A DNA stretch of 64,000 nt, taken from contig NZ_NESS01000016.1 in the NCBI RefSeq assembly GCF_002128425.1, forward strand, positions 18,101 through 82,100, given 5' to 3'. A program made the position numbers and the translations under genes. Positions 45,413 to 55,638 of this stretch are shown here, piece after piece. Origin of the DNA: Gottfriedia acidiceleris (GTDB taxonomy: Bacteria; Bacillota; Bacilli; Bacillales; Bacillaceae_G). The notes beneath the pieces were generated by a model. The model ran no database searches and was not told the origin of the DNA. It saw only the letters and a list, made by a program, of their open reading frames with translations. Each line of letters begins with the position of its first letter. Position 1 is the first letter of the stretch.

Positions 45413-46957
45413 TTGACAACATTTCAAGAATTAGGATTAAGTAGTAAGATCCTGTTTGCGATTGAAAAATTAGGCTTCGAGGAAGCTACTCCAATTCAAG
45501 CGCAGACTATTCCATTAGCAAAACAAGGCCATGATGTAATTGGTCAAGCGCAAACTGGTACTGGTAAAACTGCCGCTTTTGGTATTCCATTACTAGAAAA
45601 AATTGATGTAGATAGTAACGATGTTCAAGGACTTGTTATTGCACCTACACGTGAGTTAGCTATTCAAGTTGGTGAAGAGTTACACAAAATTGGTATGAAT
45701 AAAGGTGTAAAAATCCTTCCAATATACGGTGGACAAGATATTAATCGTCAAATGCGTTCATTAAAAAAATTCCCACATATTATTGTTGGAACTCCTGGTC
45801 GTATTCAGGACCATATTAACCGCCGTACAATTCGCCTTAACAATGTAAATACAGTTGTTTTAGATGAAGCGGATGAAATGTTAAACATGGGATTCATTGA
45901 AGATATTGAAGCGATCTTAAAAGAAGTTCCAGAAAACAAACAAACACTTCTTTTCTCTGCAACTATGCCTGATCCGATTCGTCGAATTGCAGAAACTTTC
46001 ATGACAAATCCACAAATTGTAAAAGTAAAAGCAAAAGAAGTTACAATGCCTAACATTGAACAACATTTTATTGAAGTTCAAGAAAAGAAAAAGTTTGACG
46101 TTCTTACACGTTTATTAGATATTCAAACACCAGAATTAGCAATTATTTTCGGACGTACAAAACGTCGCGTTGATGAATTATCAGAAGCATTAAACCTACG
46201 TGGTTATGCTGCAGAAGGTATTCACGGTGACTTATCACAAGCAAAGCGTGAACAAGTACTTCGTAAATTTAAAAATGGTTCAATCGACGTATTAGTAGCA
46301 ACAGATGTAGCTGCTCGTGGATTAGATATTTCTGGCGTTACACATGTTTATAACTTTGATATTCCTCAAGACCCTGAAAGCTATGTTCACCGTATTGGTC
46401 GTACAGGTCGTGCAGGTAAATCAGGTATTGCAATGTTATTCATCACTCCACGTGAGTTCGGTCAATTAAAAAATATTGAGCGTACAACGAAAAAACGTAT
46501 GGAGCGTATGACAGCACCGACATTAGATGAAGCAATTGAAAGCCAACAACGCATTATTGCTGAAAAATTAGCTTCAACAATGGAAAGTGATAACTTAGCT
46601 TTCTACAAACGTATTGCTGAAGAATTACTAGAAGAGCATGATTCAGTAAATGTAGTAGCTGCTGCTTTAAAAATGTTAACAAAAGAACCAAATGAAACAC
46701 CGATTCGTTTAACTGATGAGCCACCAATGGTTTCAAAACGTGATCGTGGTGGACGTGGTGGAAACGGCGGCGGTGGTTACCGTCGTGGTGAAAACAGACG
46801 TGGCGGTGGCGAAGGTCGCCGTGGAGATGGACGTCGCAGTGAAGGTCGTCGCGGAGATCGCGACAACCGCGGTGGAAACTTCCGTAACAAACGTAGCGAA
46901 GGTTCTCGCGATGCTAATCGTGGCGGACAACGTAGACACCAAGATAGCAATAAATAA
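45413..46957 (+). CDS. cshA: DEAD-box ATP-dependent RNA helicase CshA
   Basis: Unwinds RNA in the degradosome and in ribosome assembly, with a cold role. The 514-aa product shows the Q motif ([13 protein letters not shown]), motif I (AQTGTGKT), Ia (PTRELA), DEAD (VLDEADEML), SAT and [10 protein letters not shown]. The C-terminus is a long Gly/Arg-rich tail (about residues 440-505) for RNA binding. The TTG start at 45413 follows AAAGGAG. A perfect terminator follows. Confidence 0.95.
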   Translation: MTTFQELGLSSKILFAIEKLGFEEATPIQAQTIPLAKQGHDVIGQAQTGTGKTAAFGIPLLEKIDVDSNDVQGLVIAPTRELAIQVGEELHKIGMNKGVKILPIYGGQDINRQMRSLKKFPHIIVGTPGRIQDHINRRTIRLNNVNTVVLDEADEMLNMGFIEDIEAILKEVPENKQTLLFSATMPDPIRRIAETFMTNPQIVKVKAKEVTMPNIEQHFIEVQEKKKFDVLTRLLDIQTPELAIIFGRTKRRVDELSEALNLRGYAAEGIHGDLSQAKREQVLRKFKNGSIDVLVATDVAARGLDISGVTHVYNFDIPQDPESYVHRIGRTGRAGKSGIAMLFITPREFGQLKNIERTTKKRMERMTAPTLDEAIESQQRIIAEKLASTMESDNLAFYKRIAEELLEEHDSVNVVAAALKMLTKEPNETPIRLTDEPPMVSKRDRGGRGGNGGGGYRRGENRRGGGEGRRGDGRRSEGRRGDRDNRGGNFRNKRSEGSRDANRGGQRRHQDSNK

Positions 46958-46965
46958 GAAAATTG

Positions 46966-47001
46966 AAAAGGTACATGGATCATAATCCATGTACCTTTTT
47001 T
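46966..47001 (+). terminator. Intrinsic terminator after cshA
   Basis: The stem AAAAGGTACATGGA / TCCATGTACCTTTT is followed by T. Confidence 0.9.
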
Positions 47002-47080
47002 ATTGCGAAAATATAAATTACTGTGTGAATTTGGACAGATTCCATAAACTAATTAAAAACGTATGAGAGTTGGAATGAAA

Positions 47081-48046
47081 ATGTTAGTAAGACTTGGATA
47101 TGTCGCAATGAGTATGAATTTACAAAATGCCTCGCCATCAAAGACAATGACGGTTGCTCAGTTTTTAAAACAAAAGGATAAAGATGCGGCTATTCGTAAG
47201 CTAGAGCAAATTGCTAAAACTAATATTAATAACTGTCTAAGACTACTTAAGCACAACAAGGCACATGATATATCTTTTTTCCGCCTAAGTAGTAAATTAA
47301 TCCCTTTAGCAAACCATGAAGAAGTAGCGGATTGGAATTACATAAAGCCTTTAAAGGAAAGTTTACTTGAGTTAGGTAAATTTGCAATTACGAATGAAAT
47401 GAGGATTGATTTTCATCCAGATCATTTTGTTATATTAAACTCAACTGATGAAGAGTTATTGAAAACATCAGTAAGAACCTTAAAAATGCATTATCAGCTT
47501 TTAAAAGCGATGAAGATCAATACAGAACAACGATGTGTACTACATATTGGCGGAGGGTATGATGATAAGGAAAAATCACTAGAACAATTAATAGAGAATT
47601 TTAGCCTTATTCCTGCGCAAATTCAAAAAATGCTAATGTTTGAAAATGATGATACTACCTTCACGTTTGATGAAACATTGTTTGCCTGTGAAAAATTAGG
47701 AGTACCGCTTGTATTTGACTATCACCATCATTTAGTTAATCACATAAATGAAGACTGGATTAAAAATTGGAGTTATGCAGTCGATACATGGAAAGCTTCG
47801 AGCTTGCCTATGAAAATGCATATATCAAGTCCAAAAAATGAGAAAGATATACGTGCTCATGCTGATTATGTGGACTCTAACATGTTTATTACATTTTTAA
47901 ATGAAATTTATGGCTCAGTTAGTCAAATTGATTGTATGATTGAAGCAAAACAAAAAGATAATGCACTATTTCAATTAATGGATGATATGAAAGCTCATCC
48001 TTCTATTGAAGTTATTAATGATTCAAGTTTTTATTTTAAACCGTAG
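47081..48046 (+). CDS. uvsE: UV DNA damage endonuclease
   Basis: TIM-barrel endonuclease that nicks 5' of UV photoproducts. The 321-aa product begins MLVRLGYVAMSMNLQNASPSKTMT, then FFRLSSKLIP, MRIDFHPDHFVILNS, LHIGGGYDDKE, LMFENDDT, VFDYHHH and MKMHISSPK, the metal-ligand series of UvdE. ATG 47081 is chosen by homology; ribosome sites here are weak and ATG 47063 or 47075 are alternatives. Confidence 0.9.
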   Translation: MLVRLGYVAMSMNLQNASPSKTMTVAQFLKQKDKDAAIRKLEQIAKTNINNCLRLLKHNKAHDISFFRLSSKLIPLANHEEVADWNYIKPLKESLLELGKFAITNEMRIDFHPDHFVILNSTDEELLKTSVRTLKMHYQLLKAMKINTEQRCVLHIGGGYDDKEKSLEQLIENFSLIPAQIQKMLMFENDDTTFTFDETLFACEKLGVPLVFDYHHHLVNHINEDWIKNWSYAVDTWKASSLPMKMHISSPKNEKDIRAHADYVDSNMFITFLNEIYGSVSQIDCMIEAKQKDNALFQLMDDMKAHPSIEVINDSSFYFKP

Positions 48047-48071
48047 TTCTCGAAAGTTAGGGTGAGGAAAT

Positions 48072-48425
48072 ATGATCGTAGGTATTGGATTGGATTTAGT
48101 AGAAATTGAACGAATGAAAGAAATTATAGGCTCGCAGCCTCGATTTGCAAAACGGATTTTAACTGAAGCAGAATATGAAATATACGAAAAATTATCAGAA
48201 CGAAGAAAACTTGAATTTTTATCAGGAAGATTCGCTGCAAAAGAAGCCTGTTCAAAAGCTTTTGGAACGGGAATCGGGAAAGAATTAGGATTTCATGATA
48301 TTGAAATCTTAAATGACGAAAAAGGTAAGCCTGTTTTAACCGTTGATTTGCCGTTCATAACGTTTTTATCAATTACACATACTGAACATTATGCTGCTGC
48401 TCAAGTGGTCTTACAGCATATATAA
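48072..48425 (+). CDS. acpS: Holo-[acyl-carrier-protein] synthase
   Basis: Transfers 4'-phosphopantetheine from CoA to acyl carrier protein. The 117-aa product has the two family motifs IVGIGLDLVEIERM and FLSGRFAAKEACSKAFG, plus SITHTEHYAAAQVV. GGGTGAGG precedes ATG. Terminator at 48434-48470. Confidence 0.96.
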   Translation: MIVGIGLDLVEIERMKEIIGSQPRFAKRILTEAEYEIYEKLSERRKLEFLSGRFAAKEACSKAFGTGIGKELGFHDIEILNDEKGKPVLTVDLPFITFLSITHTEHYAAAQVVLQHI

Positions 48426-48433
48426 TACCTTTA

Positions 48434-48470
48434 AACAGTCACTCATTAAATTGAGTGGCTGTTCTTTTTT
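48434..48470 (+). terminator. Intrinsic terminator after acpS
   Basis: The stem AACAGTCACTCA / TGAGTGGCTGTT, with one G-U pair, is followed by a CTTTTTT tail. Confidence 0.85.
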
Positions 48471-48809
48471 GCACATAAAGAAATATAAACTTATTAGCAA
48501 AAGGAGAAAAAATGGCGTATTTGTCAATTTTATTAAACATTAAGTATAAGTGCAACTACACCTAATTCTTCGTCTAAAGACTCTCTAATTTGTGAGTTTT
48601 CTTTAAAATTTTTTAAATTAGCTTGTCATGCTAGTCTGCATATTTTAGAGCTTGACCTCATATAGTTCTATGAGGATATGAGAAGCAAGGTTGCAACGTG
48701 CATGAATAAATCTAGATTTTACTTCTAAGCTACTCGCGCACATTTATTCATATGCCTTTGCATAAAATTCTCTTTTTTACAATTTAAGAGGAATAAAGGA
48801 GCTGGGGAG
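48471..48809. other. Intergenic region acpS-ydcC
   Basis: The 339 bases lack a supported ORF. A separated inverted pair GCATGAATAAA / TTTATTCATATGC (48700-48753) is visible. The ydcC promoter must lie here. Confidence 0.35.
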
Positions 48810-49829
48810 ATGAAGAAAAAGCTTGTAGCGATGCTTTTGACAATCATGTTAGTACTATCATTGGCTGCATGTGGCAAGAAATCGAAAGATGATGTTGTAG
48901 GTTCTCTTAGCAATCAGATGGAAAAAATGAATGGCTATAAGGCTGATGCAACATTAACAATTAATAACGGTAATGATCCTCAAAAGTATGAAGTAGTCAT
49001 TTGGCATAAAAAGCCTTCTTACTACCGCGTACAACTAAAAAATGCTAAGAGTGATCAAAACCAAATTATTTTAAGAAACAAAGAGGGTGTGTTTGTTTTA
49101 ACGCCAGCATTAAATAAAAGCTATCGCTTCCAAAGTGATTGGCCATCAAACAGTAGTCAGCCATACTTACCGGAATCATTGGTTAATGACTTAGTACAAG
49201 ATAAGAATGCAACGTTTAAAACAACTAAACAAGGCTATGTTTTTGAAACAAAAACAAATTACACAAATAGACAATTGCTCCCAACACAAGAAATCATATT
49301 TAATAAAAAAGGTCTGACACCCGAATCAGTAAAACTATTAGATACAGATAAAAATGTTGTGTTGGATGTTAAATTCGATAAAGTACAATACAACGCGAAA
49401 TTCGATAGTGATGCTTTTGATGTTAAGAAAAATATGACAAGCGCTCGTTTAAGTGTACCTACATCTACAAATCCAGATAATGATCCAAATTTATTAGTTA
49501 CACTTTACCCTAATTATTTAATGAAGGGTGTTGTGTTAGATGATCAACAAGAAGTAAAAACAGATAATGGTGTTCAGGTTATACTTTCATATAAAGGTGA
49601 TAAAAAATCGTTTACTTTAATTGAGGAAAAAGCACGAATTTCAGAGTCTGGTACAACTATGGAAATCACTGGTGAACCAGTAGATTTAGGAAAAACTGTA
49701 GGAGCTTTATCAGATAAGATGATCACTTGGTCATACGGTGGAACAGATTTTACGATTGTTTCGAAAAACTTAACCCAAAGTGAGTTAATTCAAGTTGCTC
49801 AATCAGTCGGAGATACAGGCACAAAATAA
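48810..49829 (+). CDS. ydcC: LolA-like lipoprotein YdcC
   Basis: The 339-aa surface lipoprotein has lipobox LAAC (Cys 21) and a LolA/RseB-like half-barrel: QMEKMNGYKADATLTINN, VVIWHKKPSYYRVQL, FVLTPALNKSYRFQSDWP. Its place between acpS and alr is the same as B. subtilis ydcC, a sporulation-linked gene. GAGCTGGGGAG precedes ATG. Terminator at 49846-49880. Confidence 0.88.
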   Translation: MKKKLVAMLLTIMLVLSLAACGKKSKDDVVGSLSNQMEKMNGYKADATLTINNGNDPQKYEVVIWHKKPSYYRVQLKNAKSDQNQIILRNKEGVFVLTPALNKSYRFQSDWPSNSSQPYLPESLVNDLVQDKNATFKTTKQGYVFETKTNYTNRQLLPTQEIIFNKKGLTPESVKLLDTDKNVVLDVKFDKVQYNAKFDSDAFDVKKNMTSARLSVPTSTNPDNDPNLLVTLYPNYLMKGVVLDDQQEVKTDNGVQVILSYKGDKKSFTLIEEKARISESGTTMEITGEPVDLGKTVGALSDKMITWSYGGTDFTIVSKNLTQSELIQVAQSVGDTGTK

Positions 49830-49845
49830 TATTTTTTTCAAACTT

Positions 49846-49880
49846 AAAAGGGCGTGATGATGCTTTATCACGCCTTTTTA
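49846..49880 (+). terminator. Intrinsic terminator after ydcC
   Basis: The stem AAAGGGCGTGAT / TATCACGCCTTTT is followed by T. Confidence 0.88.
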
Positions 49881-49997
49881 AATTTCAAATAAACTAAGAT
49901 TGAATAGTTTATTGGTTGACAATTATAGTAAAATAAGCAAATAATTTTACACATATGAAATAAGAGTAATGGGTAAATCGATAAGGAAGTGTATATC

Positions 49998-51164
49998 ATG
50001 ACAGAAACATCATTTTATCGCGACACATGGGTAGAAGTAGATTTGGATGCAATTGAAGAAAATATTAAGAATATCGTGTCGCTGTACCCTAATCATCAAG
50101 AAATATATGTAGCTTTAAAAGCGAATGCATATGGACATGGTTACGTTGAAGTAGCAAAACAAGCATTAAAGTCTGGAGCAACAAGATTATTAGTTGCTTT
50201 TATTGATGAAGGGATTTTTCTGCGTAACGCGGGAATAGAAGCACCTATTTTAGTGTTAGGGGCAACTAGACCTGAGGATATAAACGTTGCAATCAAGCAT
50301 AAATTAACTTTAACGGCATATAATGTTGATTGGTTAGAAGGTATTTCTCAAAATCTAAAAAGTACAGATGGTACAATGATTCATATTAAATTTGATACTG
50401 GGATGGGTAGATTAGGCCTAAAAACGCAATCTGAATGGGAGCGGGCTGCATCGATCTTACGAAAAAATCCATCAATTATACTAGAAGGTTTGTTTACACA
50501 TTTCGCTACTGCTGATGAGCTAAATAGATCCTATTTTAATGAGCAAGTAGACAAATTTTATGAATGTATAGATTGGGTTAAGAGCAGTGGATTTTCTCCT
50601 GAGTTAATTCATTGTGCAAATAGTGCAGCGGCTGCATTAGAAACTAATTTATTTAATACTGTACGTGTTGGAATTATCATGTATGGGTTAACGCCATCTT
50701 TAGAAATAAAACCAATGCTGCCATTCACATTGAAGCCAGCACTATCGCTTTATACAAAAATCTCACATATTAAGCAATTACCAGCCAATAGTGGTGTAAG
50801 TTATGGAGCAACGTATTTTACTTCTGACTCAGAATGGATTGCTACATTGCCGATTGGGTATGCAGATGGCTGGCTTAGAGATATGCAAGGATTTTCTGTG
50901 TTGGTTGAAGGTGAAAAGGCAGAAATCGTTGGTAGAGTTTGTATGGATCAGTGTATGATCAAGCTTTCTAAACATTATCCTGTTGGTACAAAAGTAACCT
51001 TAATAGGAAAAAGTAAGGATGGAGCAGTAACGGCTGAGGAAGTCGCTACACACATGAATACAATCAATTATGAAGTAACTTGCCTTATAAATCATAGGGT
51101 TCCAAGAGTATATAAAAAGAATGGAAATATTAAGTCCGTAAGTAATTATCTAGTATCAGATTAA
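49998..51164 (+). CDS. alr: Alanine racemase
   Basis: PLP enzyme converting L-Ala to D-Ala for the wall. The 388-aa product has WVEVDLDAIEENI, the PLP-lysine motif ALKANAYGHGYVEV, HIKFDTGMGRLG, the RVGIIMYGL segment and the second-base Tyr in SYGATY with GYADGW, then GRVCMDQCMI. ATG 49998 follows AAGGAAG. It supplies D-Ala to Ddl, encoded 6.7 kb upstream. Confidence 0.96.
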   Translation: MTETSFYRDTWVEVDLDAIEENIKNIVSLYPNHQEIYVALKANAYGHGYVEVAKQALKSGATRLLVAFIDEGIFLRNAGIEAPILVLGATRPEDINVAIKHKLTLTAYNVDWLEGISQNLKSTDGTMIHIKFDTGMGRLGLKTQSEWERAASILRKNPSIILEGLFTHFATADELNRSYFNEQVDKFYECIDWVKSSGFSPELIHCANSAAAALETNLFNTVRVGIIMYGLTPSLEIKPMLPFTLKPALSLYTKISHIKQLPANSGVSYGATYFTSDSEWIATLPIGYADGWLRDMQGFSVLVEGEKAEIVGRVCMDQCMIKLSKHYPVGTKVTLIGKSKDGAVTAEEVATHMNTINYEVTCLINHRVPRVYKKNGNIKSVSNYLVSD

Positions 51165-51308
51165 TTGTAATTTGATGTATTAAAGTATGAAACACTGTTA
51201 TTTGGTTAAGATAAACGAAGATATGTGTCTTTCCAATCACTGAAAATAATGGTATGATGTAGTATAGGGAGATATATGGGTAATAGTTGATTCTGGAGGT
51301 GCTGAAAC

Positions 51309-51590
51309 TTGTCCGAACTAAATGCGACAACTGAAATAACAGTACGTTTACCAAAACACGTAGTAAGCGAACTAGATGGATTAGTCAAGCAAGAAAACGG
51401 TAATCGAAATGAGTATATTTATCAAGCGACTAAGATGTTTTTAAAAGATCGTAAAAGACGCCAAAGTCGTGAACAAATGCGACGTGGATACATGGAAATG
51501 GCTAAAATCAACTTATTAATATCTTCTGAGTCATTCTATGCTGAGTCTGAAGCGGATTCTAAAGTGGAGCGCTTAGTTAGCGGGGGGTAA
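51309..51590 (+). CDS. ndoAI: Antitoxin NdoAI (MazE/EndoAI type)
   Basis: The 93-aa ribbon-helix-helix antitoxin has an N-terminal RHH ([20 protein letters not shown]) that dimerises on DNA and a C-terminal tail that blocks the NdoA active site. TTG start after TCTGGAGGTG. The toxin gene starts 4 bases after its stop, as in B. subtilis. Confidence 0.94.
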   Translation: MSELNATTEITVRLPKHVVSELDGLVKQENGNRNEYIYQATKMFLKDRKRRQSREQMRRGYMEMAKINLLISSESFYAESEADSKVERLVSGG

Positions 51591-51594
51591 TCAC

Positions 51595-51945
51595 TTGATA
51601 GTAAAACGTGGCGACGTATATTTTGCAGACCTTTCCCCTGTAGTTGGCTCAGAACAAGGTGGAGTTCGTCCGGTTCTCATAATACAAAATGATATCGGTA
51701 ATCGTTTTAGTCCTACCGTTATAGTCGCTGCGATTACAGCACAAATCCAAAAAGCAAAGCTTCCAACACATGTTGAAATCGATGCTAAAAAATATGGATT
51801 TGAACGTGATTCGGTTATACTACTAGAACAAATTCGAACGATTGACAAACAGCGATTAACCGATAAGATAACACATCTTGATGATGAGATGATGGATCAG
51901 GTTGACGAAGCGTTGCAAATCAGTTTAGGACTTGTTGACTTTTAA
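51595..51945 (+). CDS. ndoA: Endoribonuclease toxin NdoA (MazF/EndoA type)
   Basis: 116-aa mRNA interferase of the MazF fold. It opens [29 protein letters not shown] and has the catalytic Arg/Thr segments (VIVAAITAQ) and [12 protein letters not shown]. Known members cut at UACAU. TTG 51595 with GGGGGGTAA upstream. Translationally coupled to its antitoxin. Confidence 0.95.
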   Translation: MIVKRGDVYFADLSPVVGSEQGGVRPVLIIQNDIGNRFSPTVIVAAITAQIQKAKLPTHVEIDAKKYGFERDSVILLEQIRTIDKQRLTDKITHLDDEMMDQVDEALQISLGLVDF

Positions 51946-51995
51946 AGTTGCTTTTATAGCAGCTTTACCTACATAGATTATAATAAATGTTTTGT

Positions 51996-52026
51996 AACCC
52001 TTTCGTCTTGAAAGGGTTATTTTAGG
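51996..52026 (+). terminator. Hairpin after ndoA
   Basis: The stem AACCCTTT / AAAGGGTT has a CGTCTTG loop and a TATTTTA tail. Confidence 0.7.
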
Positions 52027-52061
52027 TCCTTTAAAATTCCTGAAAATTGGAGGCGTTATTT

Positions 52062-54260
52062 ATGTCACAACAATTGATTAATAAGATTGCATCTGATTTA
52101 TCGATTACTTCAAAACAAGTAGCTACCGTAATTGAATTAAAGGAAGAAGGAAATACAATTCCTTTTATTGCCAGATATCGAAAAGAAAAAACGGGTTCTC
52201 TTGATGAGGTACAAATTCATTCTATTTTAGAAAAGTATGAGTACGCTGTAAATCTTCAAACGAGAAAAGATGAAGTAATCCGTTTAATTGAGGAAAAAGG
52301 GAAACTGACTGATGAATTACGTAAAAGTATTACATTAGCAACAAAGCTACAAGAAGTAGAAGATTTATACCGACCATATAAAGAAAAAAGAAGAACTCGT
52401 GCTACAGTTGCAAAAGATAAAGGGTTAGAACCTTTTGCAGAGTGGTTATTTTCAATGCCAAATGAAGGTTCACTTGCGGACGAAGCGTTAAAATACATAA
52501 ATGTTGAACTAGAAGTTAATACAGTTGATGATGTTATTCAAGGCGGAAAAGATATTATCGCGGAATGGATTGCAGACGATGCTACTTATCGTAAGTGGAT
52601 TCGTGAAATTACCTTCAAAAAGGGAACGATTGACAGTACTGTAAAAAACTCCGAAAAAGACGAGAAAAAAGTATACGAAATGTATTACGAATACTCAGAA
52701 CCAATTTCAAAGATTGTTCCACATAGAATACTAGCAATGAATCGTGCTGAGAAGGAAGATATTTTAAAAGTTGCAGTTCAATCTCCTTTTGATGAAATTA
52801 TTTTCTATTTAGAAAAAAAGGTTATAACAAAGGACACTTTTGTACGACCAATCCTAATGGAAGTCGTTGAAGATGCATATAAAAGATTAATTCAGCCCTC
52901 AATTGAAAGAGAGATTCGTAAAGAATTATCCGAAAAAGCTGATTCACATGCGATTAATATTTTCTCAGAAAACTTGCGTTCATTATTACTGCAGCCACCA
53001 TTAAAAGGAAAAATCGTACTAGGAGTGGACCCTGCATTCCGTACAGGTTGTAAATTAGCAGTAGTAGATGAAACAGGTAAAGTACTCAAAATAGATGTGA
53101 TTTACCCTCATCCTTTCAAAGGTGAAAGACAAGAGGTTCAAAAAAATAAAAGAGAACAAGCAGGTACAAAAATTAAAGATATTCTTATCAACTATAAAAT
53201 AGAAATGATCGCAATTGGAAATGGTACGGCGTCGAGAGAAACAGAGCTGTTTATATCTGAAATTTTAAAAGAAATGAAAAATAATACTTACTATGTAATC
53301 GTAAATGAAGCTGGCGCAAGTGTTTATTCAGCATCTGAGTTAGCAAGAGAAGAGTTTCCAGATTTCCAAGTTGAGGAACGAAGCGCAGTATCAATTGCAA
53401 GACGACTACAAGATCCGTTAGCAGAACTAGTGAAAATTGATCCTAAATCTGTTGGAGTAGGCTTATATCAACACGATGTATCTCAAAAAAGCCTTAATGA
53501 ATCATTAACATTTGTCGTTGAAACATCTGTTAACCAAGTTGGTGTAAATGTAAATACAGCATCAGTCTCACTACTTCAATACGTGTCAGGCTTGTCTAAA
53601 ACAGTAGCGAAAAATATCGTTAATTACCGTGACGAAAAAGGTAAAATTACAAACCGAAAAGAGCTTAAAACAATCCCGAGATTAGGCTCTAAAACATATG
53701 AGCAATGTATAGGATTTTTACGTGTTCTTGAAGGGGATGAGCCTTTAGATCGCACAAGTATTCATCCGGAGAGCTACGCACAAGTAAAAAAATTATTAAA
53801 GCAATTAAATTTTTCAACGAGTCAAATTGGTTCTAATGAATTGAAAGAAAAGATAAAAACAATTAATTTAAAAGAAGTATCAGAACAACTGGATATTGGT
53901 GAAATTACGCTAAAAGATATATTAGCATCATTAATGCAACCCGAAAGAGATCTACGAGATGAATTAGCAGCACCAATTCTTCGCCAAGATGTTCTCCAAA
54001 TTGAAGACTTGAAAATTGGAATGGAACTTGAAGGGACAGTAAGAAATGTAGTCGACTTTGGTGCGTTTGTTGATATTGGATTAAAGAACGATGGCCTTGT
54101 TCATATTTCTAGAATGAGTAGTAAATTTATTAAGCATCCGCTTGATGTTGTATCGGTTGGTCAAGTAGTAAAGGTTTGGATTGCTGAAGTAGACCAAAAG
54201 AAACAAAGAGTAGGTTTATCAATGCTACCAATTGAATCGAAAGAAAAGGTCAAAGCTTAA
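52062..54260 (+). CDS. tex: RNA-binding transcription accessory protein Tex
   Basis: The 732-aa Tex/YdcI-type nucleic-acid-binding protein has an N-terminal helical domain (STTIPFIARYRKE-like core), a YqgF-like RNase H-fold (KIVLGVDPAFRTGCKLAVVD), HhH motifs (VGVNVNTASVSLLQYVSGLSKTVA) and a C-terminal S1 domain (LKIGMELEGTVRNVVDFGAFVDIG). ATG 52062 follows GGAGGCG. In B. subtilis the sigB operon separates ndoA from this gene; here they are adjacent. Confidence 0.94.
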   Translation: MSQQLINKIASDLSITSKQVATVIELKEEGNTIPFIARYRKEKTGSLDEVQIHSILEKYEYAVNLQTRKDEVIRLIEEKGKLTDELRKSITLATKLQEVEDLYRPYKEKRRTRATVAKDKGLEPFAEWLFSMPNEGSLADEALKYINVELEVNTVDDVIQGGKDIIAEWIADDATYRKWIREITFKKGTIDSTVKNSEKDEKKVYEMYYEYSEPISKIVPHRILAMNRAEKEDILKVAVQSPFDEIIFYLEKKVITKDTFVRPILMEVVEDAYKRLIQPSIEREIRKELSEKADSHAINIFSENLRSLLLQPPLKGKIVLGVDPAFRTGCKLAVVDETGKVLKIDVIYPHPFKGERQEVQKNKREQAGTKIKDILINYKIEMIAIGNGTASRETELFISEILKEMKNNTYYVIVNEAGASVYSASELAREEFPDFQVEERSAVSIARRLQDPLAELVKIDPKSVGVGLYQHDVSQKSLNESLTFVVETSVNQVGVNVNTASVSLLQYVSGLSKTVAKNIVNYRDEKGKITNRKELKTIPRLGSKTYEQCIGFLRVLEGDEPLDRTSIHPESYAQVKKLLKQLNFSTSQIGSNELKEKIKTINLKEVSEQLDIGEITLKDILASLMQPERDLRDELAAPILRQDVLQIEDLKIGMELEGTVRNVVDFGAFVDIGLKNDGLVHISRMSSKFIKHPLDVVSVGQVVKVWIAEVDQKKQRVGLSMLPIESKEKVKA

Positions 54261-54366
54261 TTTTTTGATAATAAAACCAACATTGATTCAATAATTTTAT
54301 TTGATAACGGTTTTTTTCATAAAATGCTTTTTGAATTTGGGATTTAAGCCAACTAGGCATTACCAT
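54250..54366 (-). CDS. cmpA: Cortex morphogenetic protein CmpA
   Basis: 38-aa sporulation quality-control peptide that targets SpoIVA for degradation. WLKSQIQKAFYEKNRYQIKL followed by LNQCWFYY is the CmpA signature. ATG 54366 is set by GGAGGTTTTC; the frame continues upstream without a site. The stop overlaps the 3' end of tex by 11 bases, convergently. A hairpin TCGCCCATC / GATGGGCGA lies in its leader. Its presence shows an endospore former. Confidence 0.9.
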   Translation of the reverse strand: MVMPSWLKSQIQKAFYEKNRYQIKLLNQCWFYYQKIKL

Positions 54367-54665
54367 GATGAAAACCTCCAACTTAAAAATCTTCGCCCAT
54401 CTTTTTTTGAGGATGGGCGATGAAATAAATGAGTGAGGGGTAACCTTCCGATACATTGTATAAAAAGGATAACTGTAATGTTCATTTTAGATAGTAAAAA
54501 TTACGCCGTAGTAGAGAGATATACTAAGAGCAGCCCATTTAGCATAAATCGTACTAATAAGATCTTTTGAAATTCTCATTTGTAAGTTTAATGTATGCGC
54601 ATACCCAAGAAATTGTGAGTTGTTCAGTTAGAATAAAGAAGAAAAAAGAGGAAGGCGATTCATAA

Positions 54666-55118
54666 ATGGATAATGAGGAGATACAAAAACTGGTTGAAGA
54701 ACTATCAATTACTTATTTTAAGCGACCATTTCTCCACCAAGCTTCTTTCAATACTAGACTGAGAACAACTGGTGGTAGGTATTTATTAAAAACAAGTAAT
54801 ATCGAATTAAATAAGTTTTATTTTGAAGAACACGGAATTGAAGAGCTAAAGGGGATCATATTACACGAGCTGTGCCATTATCATCTTCATATTATGAAGA
54901 AAGGATATAAGCATGAGGATAAAGATTTTAAAGAACTCTTAAAAAAAGTAGGTGCTCCTAGGTATTGTAAACCACTAAATTCAATCAAAAAAAGAACGCA
55001 TTCTTATAAGTATAAATATAGATGTTCAGGGTGTGGGCAAGCTTTCTTAAGAAAAAGAAAAATAGACACAAGCCGCTATGTATGTGGATTATGCAAAAGT
55101 CCATTAAAACTATTATAA
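54666..55118 (+). CDS. SprT-like zinc metalloprotease-fold protein
   Basis: The 150-aa product corresponds to B. subtilis YdcK. The zincin motif HELCHYHLH is at about residues 76-84, and a C-terminal zinc ribbon (CSGCG ... CGLCKS) supplies four Cys. Family: SprT/Spartan-like. AGAGGAAGG precedes ATG. The tRNA promoter follows immediately after the stop. Confidence 0.92.
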   Translation: MDNEEIQKLVEELSITYFKRPFLHQASFNTRLRTTGGRYLLKTSNIELNKFYFEEHGIEELKGIILHELCHYHLHIMKKGYKHEDKDFKELLKKVGAPRYCKPLNSIKKRTHSYKYKYRCSGCGQAFLRKRKIDTSRYVCGLCKSPLKLL

Positions 55119-55124
55119 ATAGTG

Positions 55125-55153
55125 TTGACATCTAATATACATTTAGTTTATAT
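55125..55153 (+). promoter_or_regulatory. Promoter of the tRNA cluster
   Basis: A perfect TTGACA (55125-55130), 17-base spacer and TTATAT (55148-55153) lie 53 bases before tRNA-Asn. Confidence 0.7.
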
Positions 55154-55206
55154 TAATACTTGTCATCACGTTACGTTACATTACTTGATGAAAAGATTAG
55201 TATTTT

Positions 55207-55281
55207 TCCGCAGTAGCTCAGTGGTAGAGCACTCGGCTGTTAACCGAGTGGTCGTAGGTTCGAACCCTACCTGCGGAGCCA
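55207..55281 (+). tRNA. tRNA-Asn (GTT)
   Basis: Full cloverleaf with 7-bp acceptor TCCGCAG/CTGCGGA, anticodon GTT in CTGTTAACC, T-loop GGTTCGAACC and encoded CCA. Confidence 0.97.
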
Positions 55282-55288
55282 TTATTAC

Positions 55289-55379
55289 AGAGAAGTACCC
55301 AAGTGGCTCAAGGGGCGCCCCTGCTAAGGGTGTAGATCGTTTACGCGGTGCGAGGGTTCGAATCCCTTCTTCTCTGCCA
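55289..55379 (+). tRNA. tRNA-Ser (GCT)
   Basis: 91-base class II tRNA with long variable arm, acceptor AGAGAAG/CTTCTCT, anticodon GCT in CTGCTAAGG and encoded CCA. Confidence 0.96.
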
Positions 55380-55390
55380 TATACATATAC

Positions 55391-55465
55391 GGCCCGTTGG
55401 TCAAGCGGTTAAGACACCGCCCTTTCACGGCGGTAACACGGGTTCGAGTCCCGTACGGGTCACCA
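55391..55465 (+). tRNA. tRNA-Glu (TTC)
   Basis: Acceptor GGCCCGT/ACGGGTC, anticodon TTC in CTTTCACG, encoded CCA. Confidence 0.97.
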
Positions 55466-55474
55466 TTTTATCCT

Positions 55475-55550
55475 GGAGGATTAGCTCAGCTGGGAGAGCA
55501 CCTGCCTTACAAGCAGGGGGTCGGCGGTTCGAGCCCGTCATCCTCCACCA
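55475..55550 (+). tRNA. tRNA-Val (TAC)
   Basis: Acceptor GGAGGAT/ATCCTCC, anticodon TAC in CTTACAAG, encoded CCA. Confidence 0.97.
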
Positions 55551-55562
55551 TTAACTTCATAC

Positions 55563-55638
55563 GGTCCCGTGGTGTAGCGGTTAACATGCCTGCCTGTCAC
55601 GCAGGAGATCGCCGGTTCGATCCCGGTCGGGACCGCCA
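55563..55638 (+). tRNA. tRNA-Asp (GTC)
   Basis: Acceptor GGTCCCG/CGGGACC, anticodon GTC in CTGTCACG, encoded CCA. Confidence 0.97.

Noticed and set aside
46554..46990. Several ORFs opposite or out of frame with the 3' part of cshA
   Set aside because: Low-complexity shadows of the Gly/Arg repeat region, with no ribosome sites.
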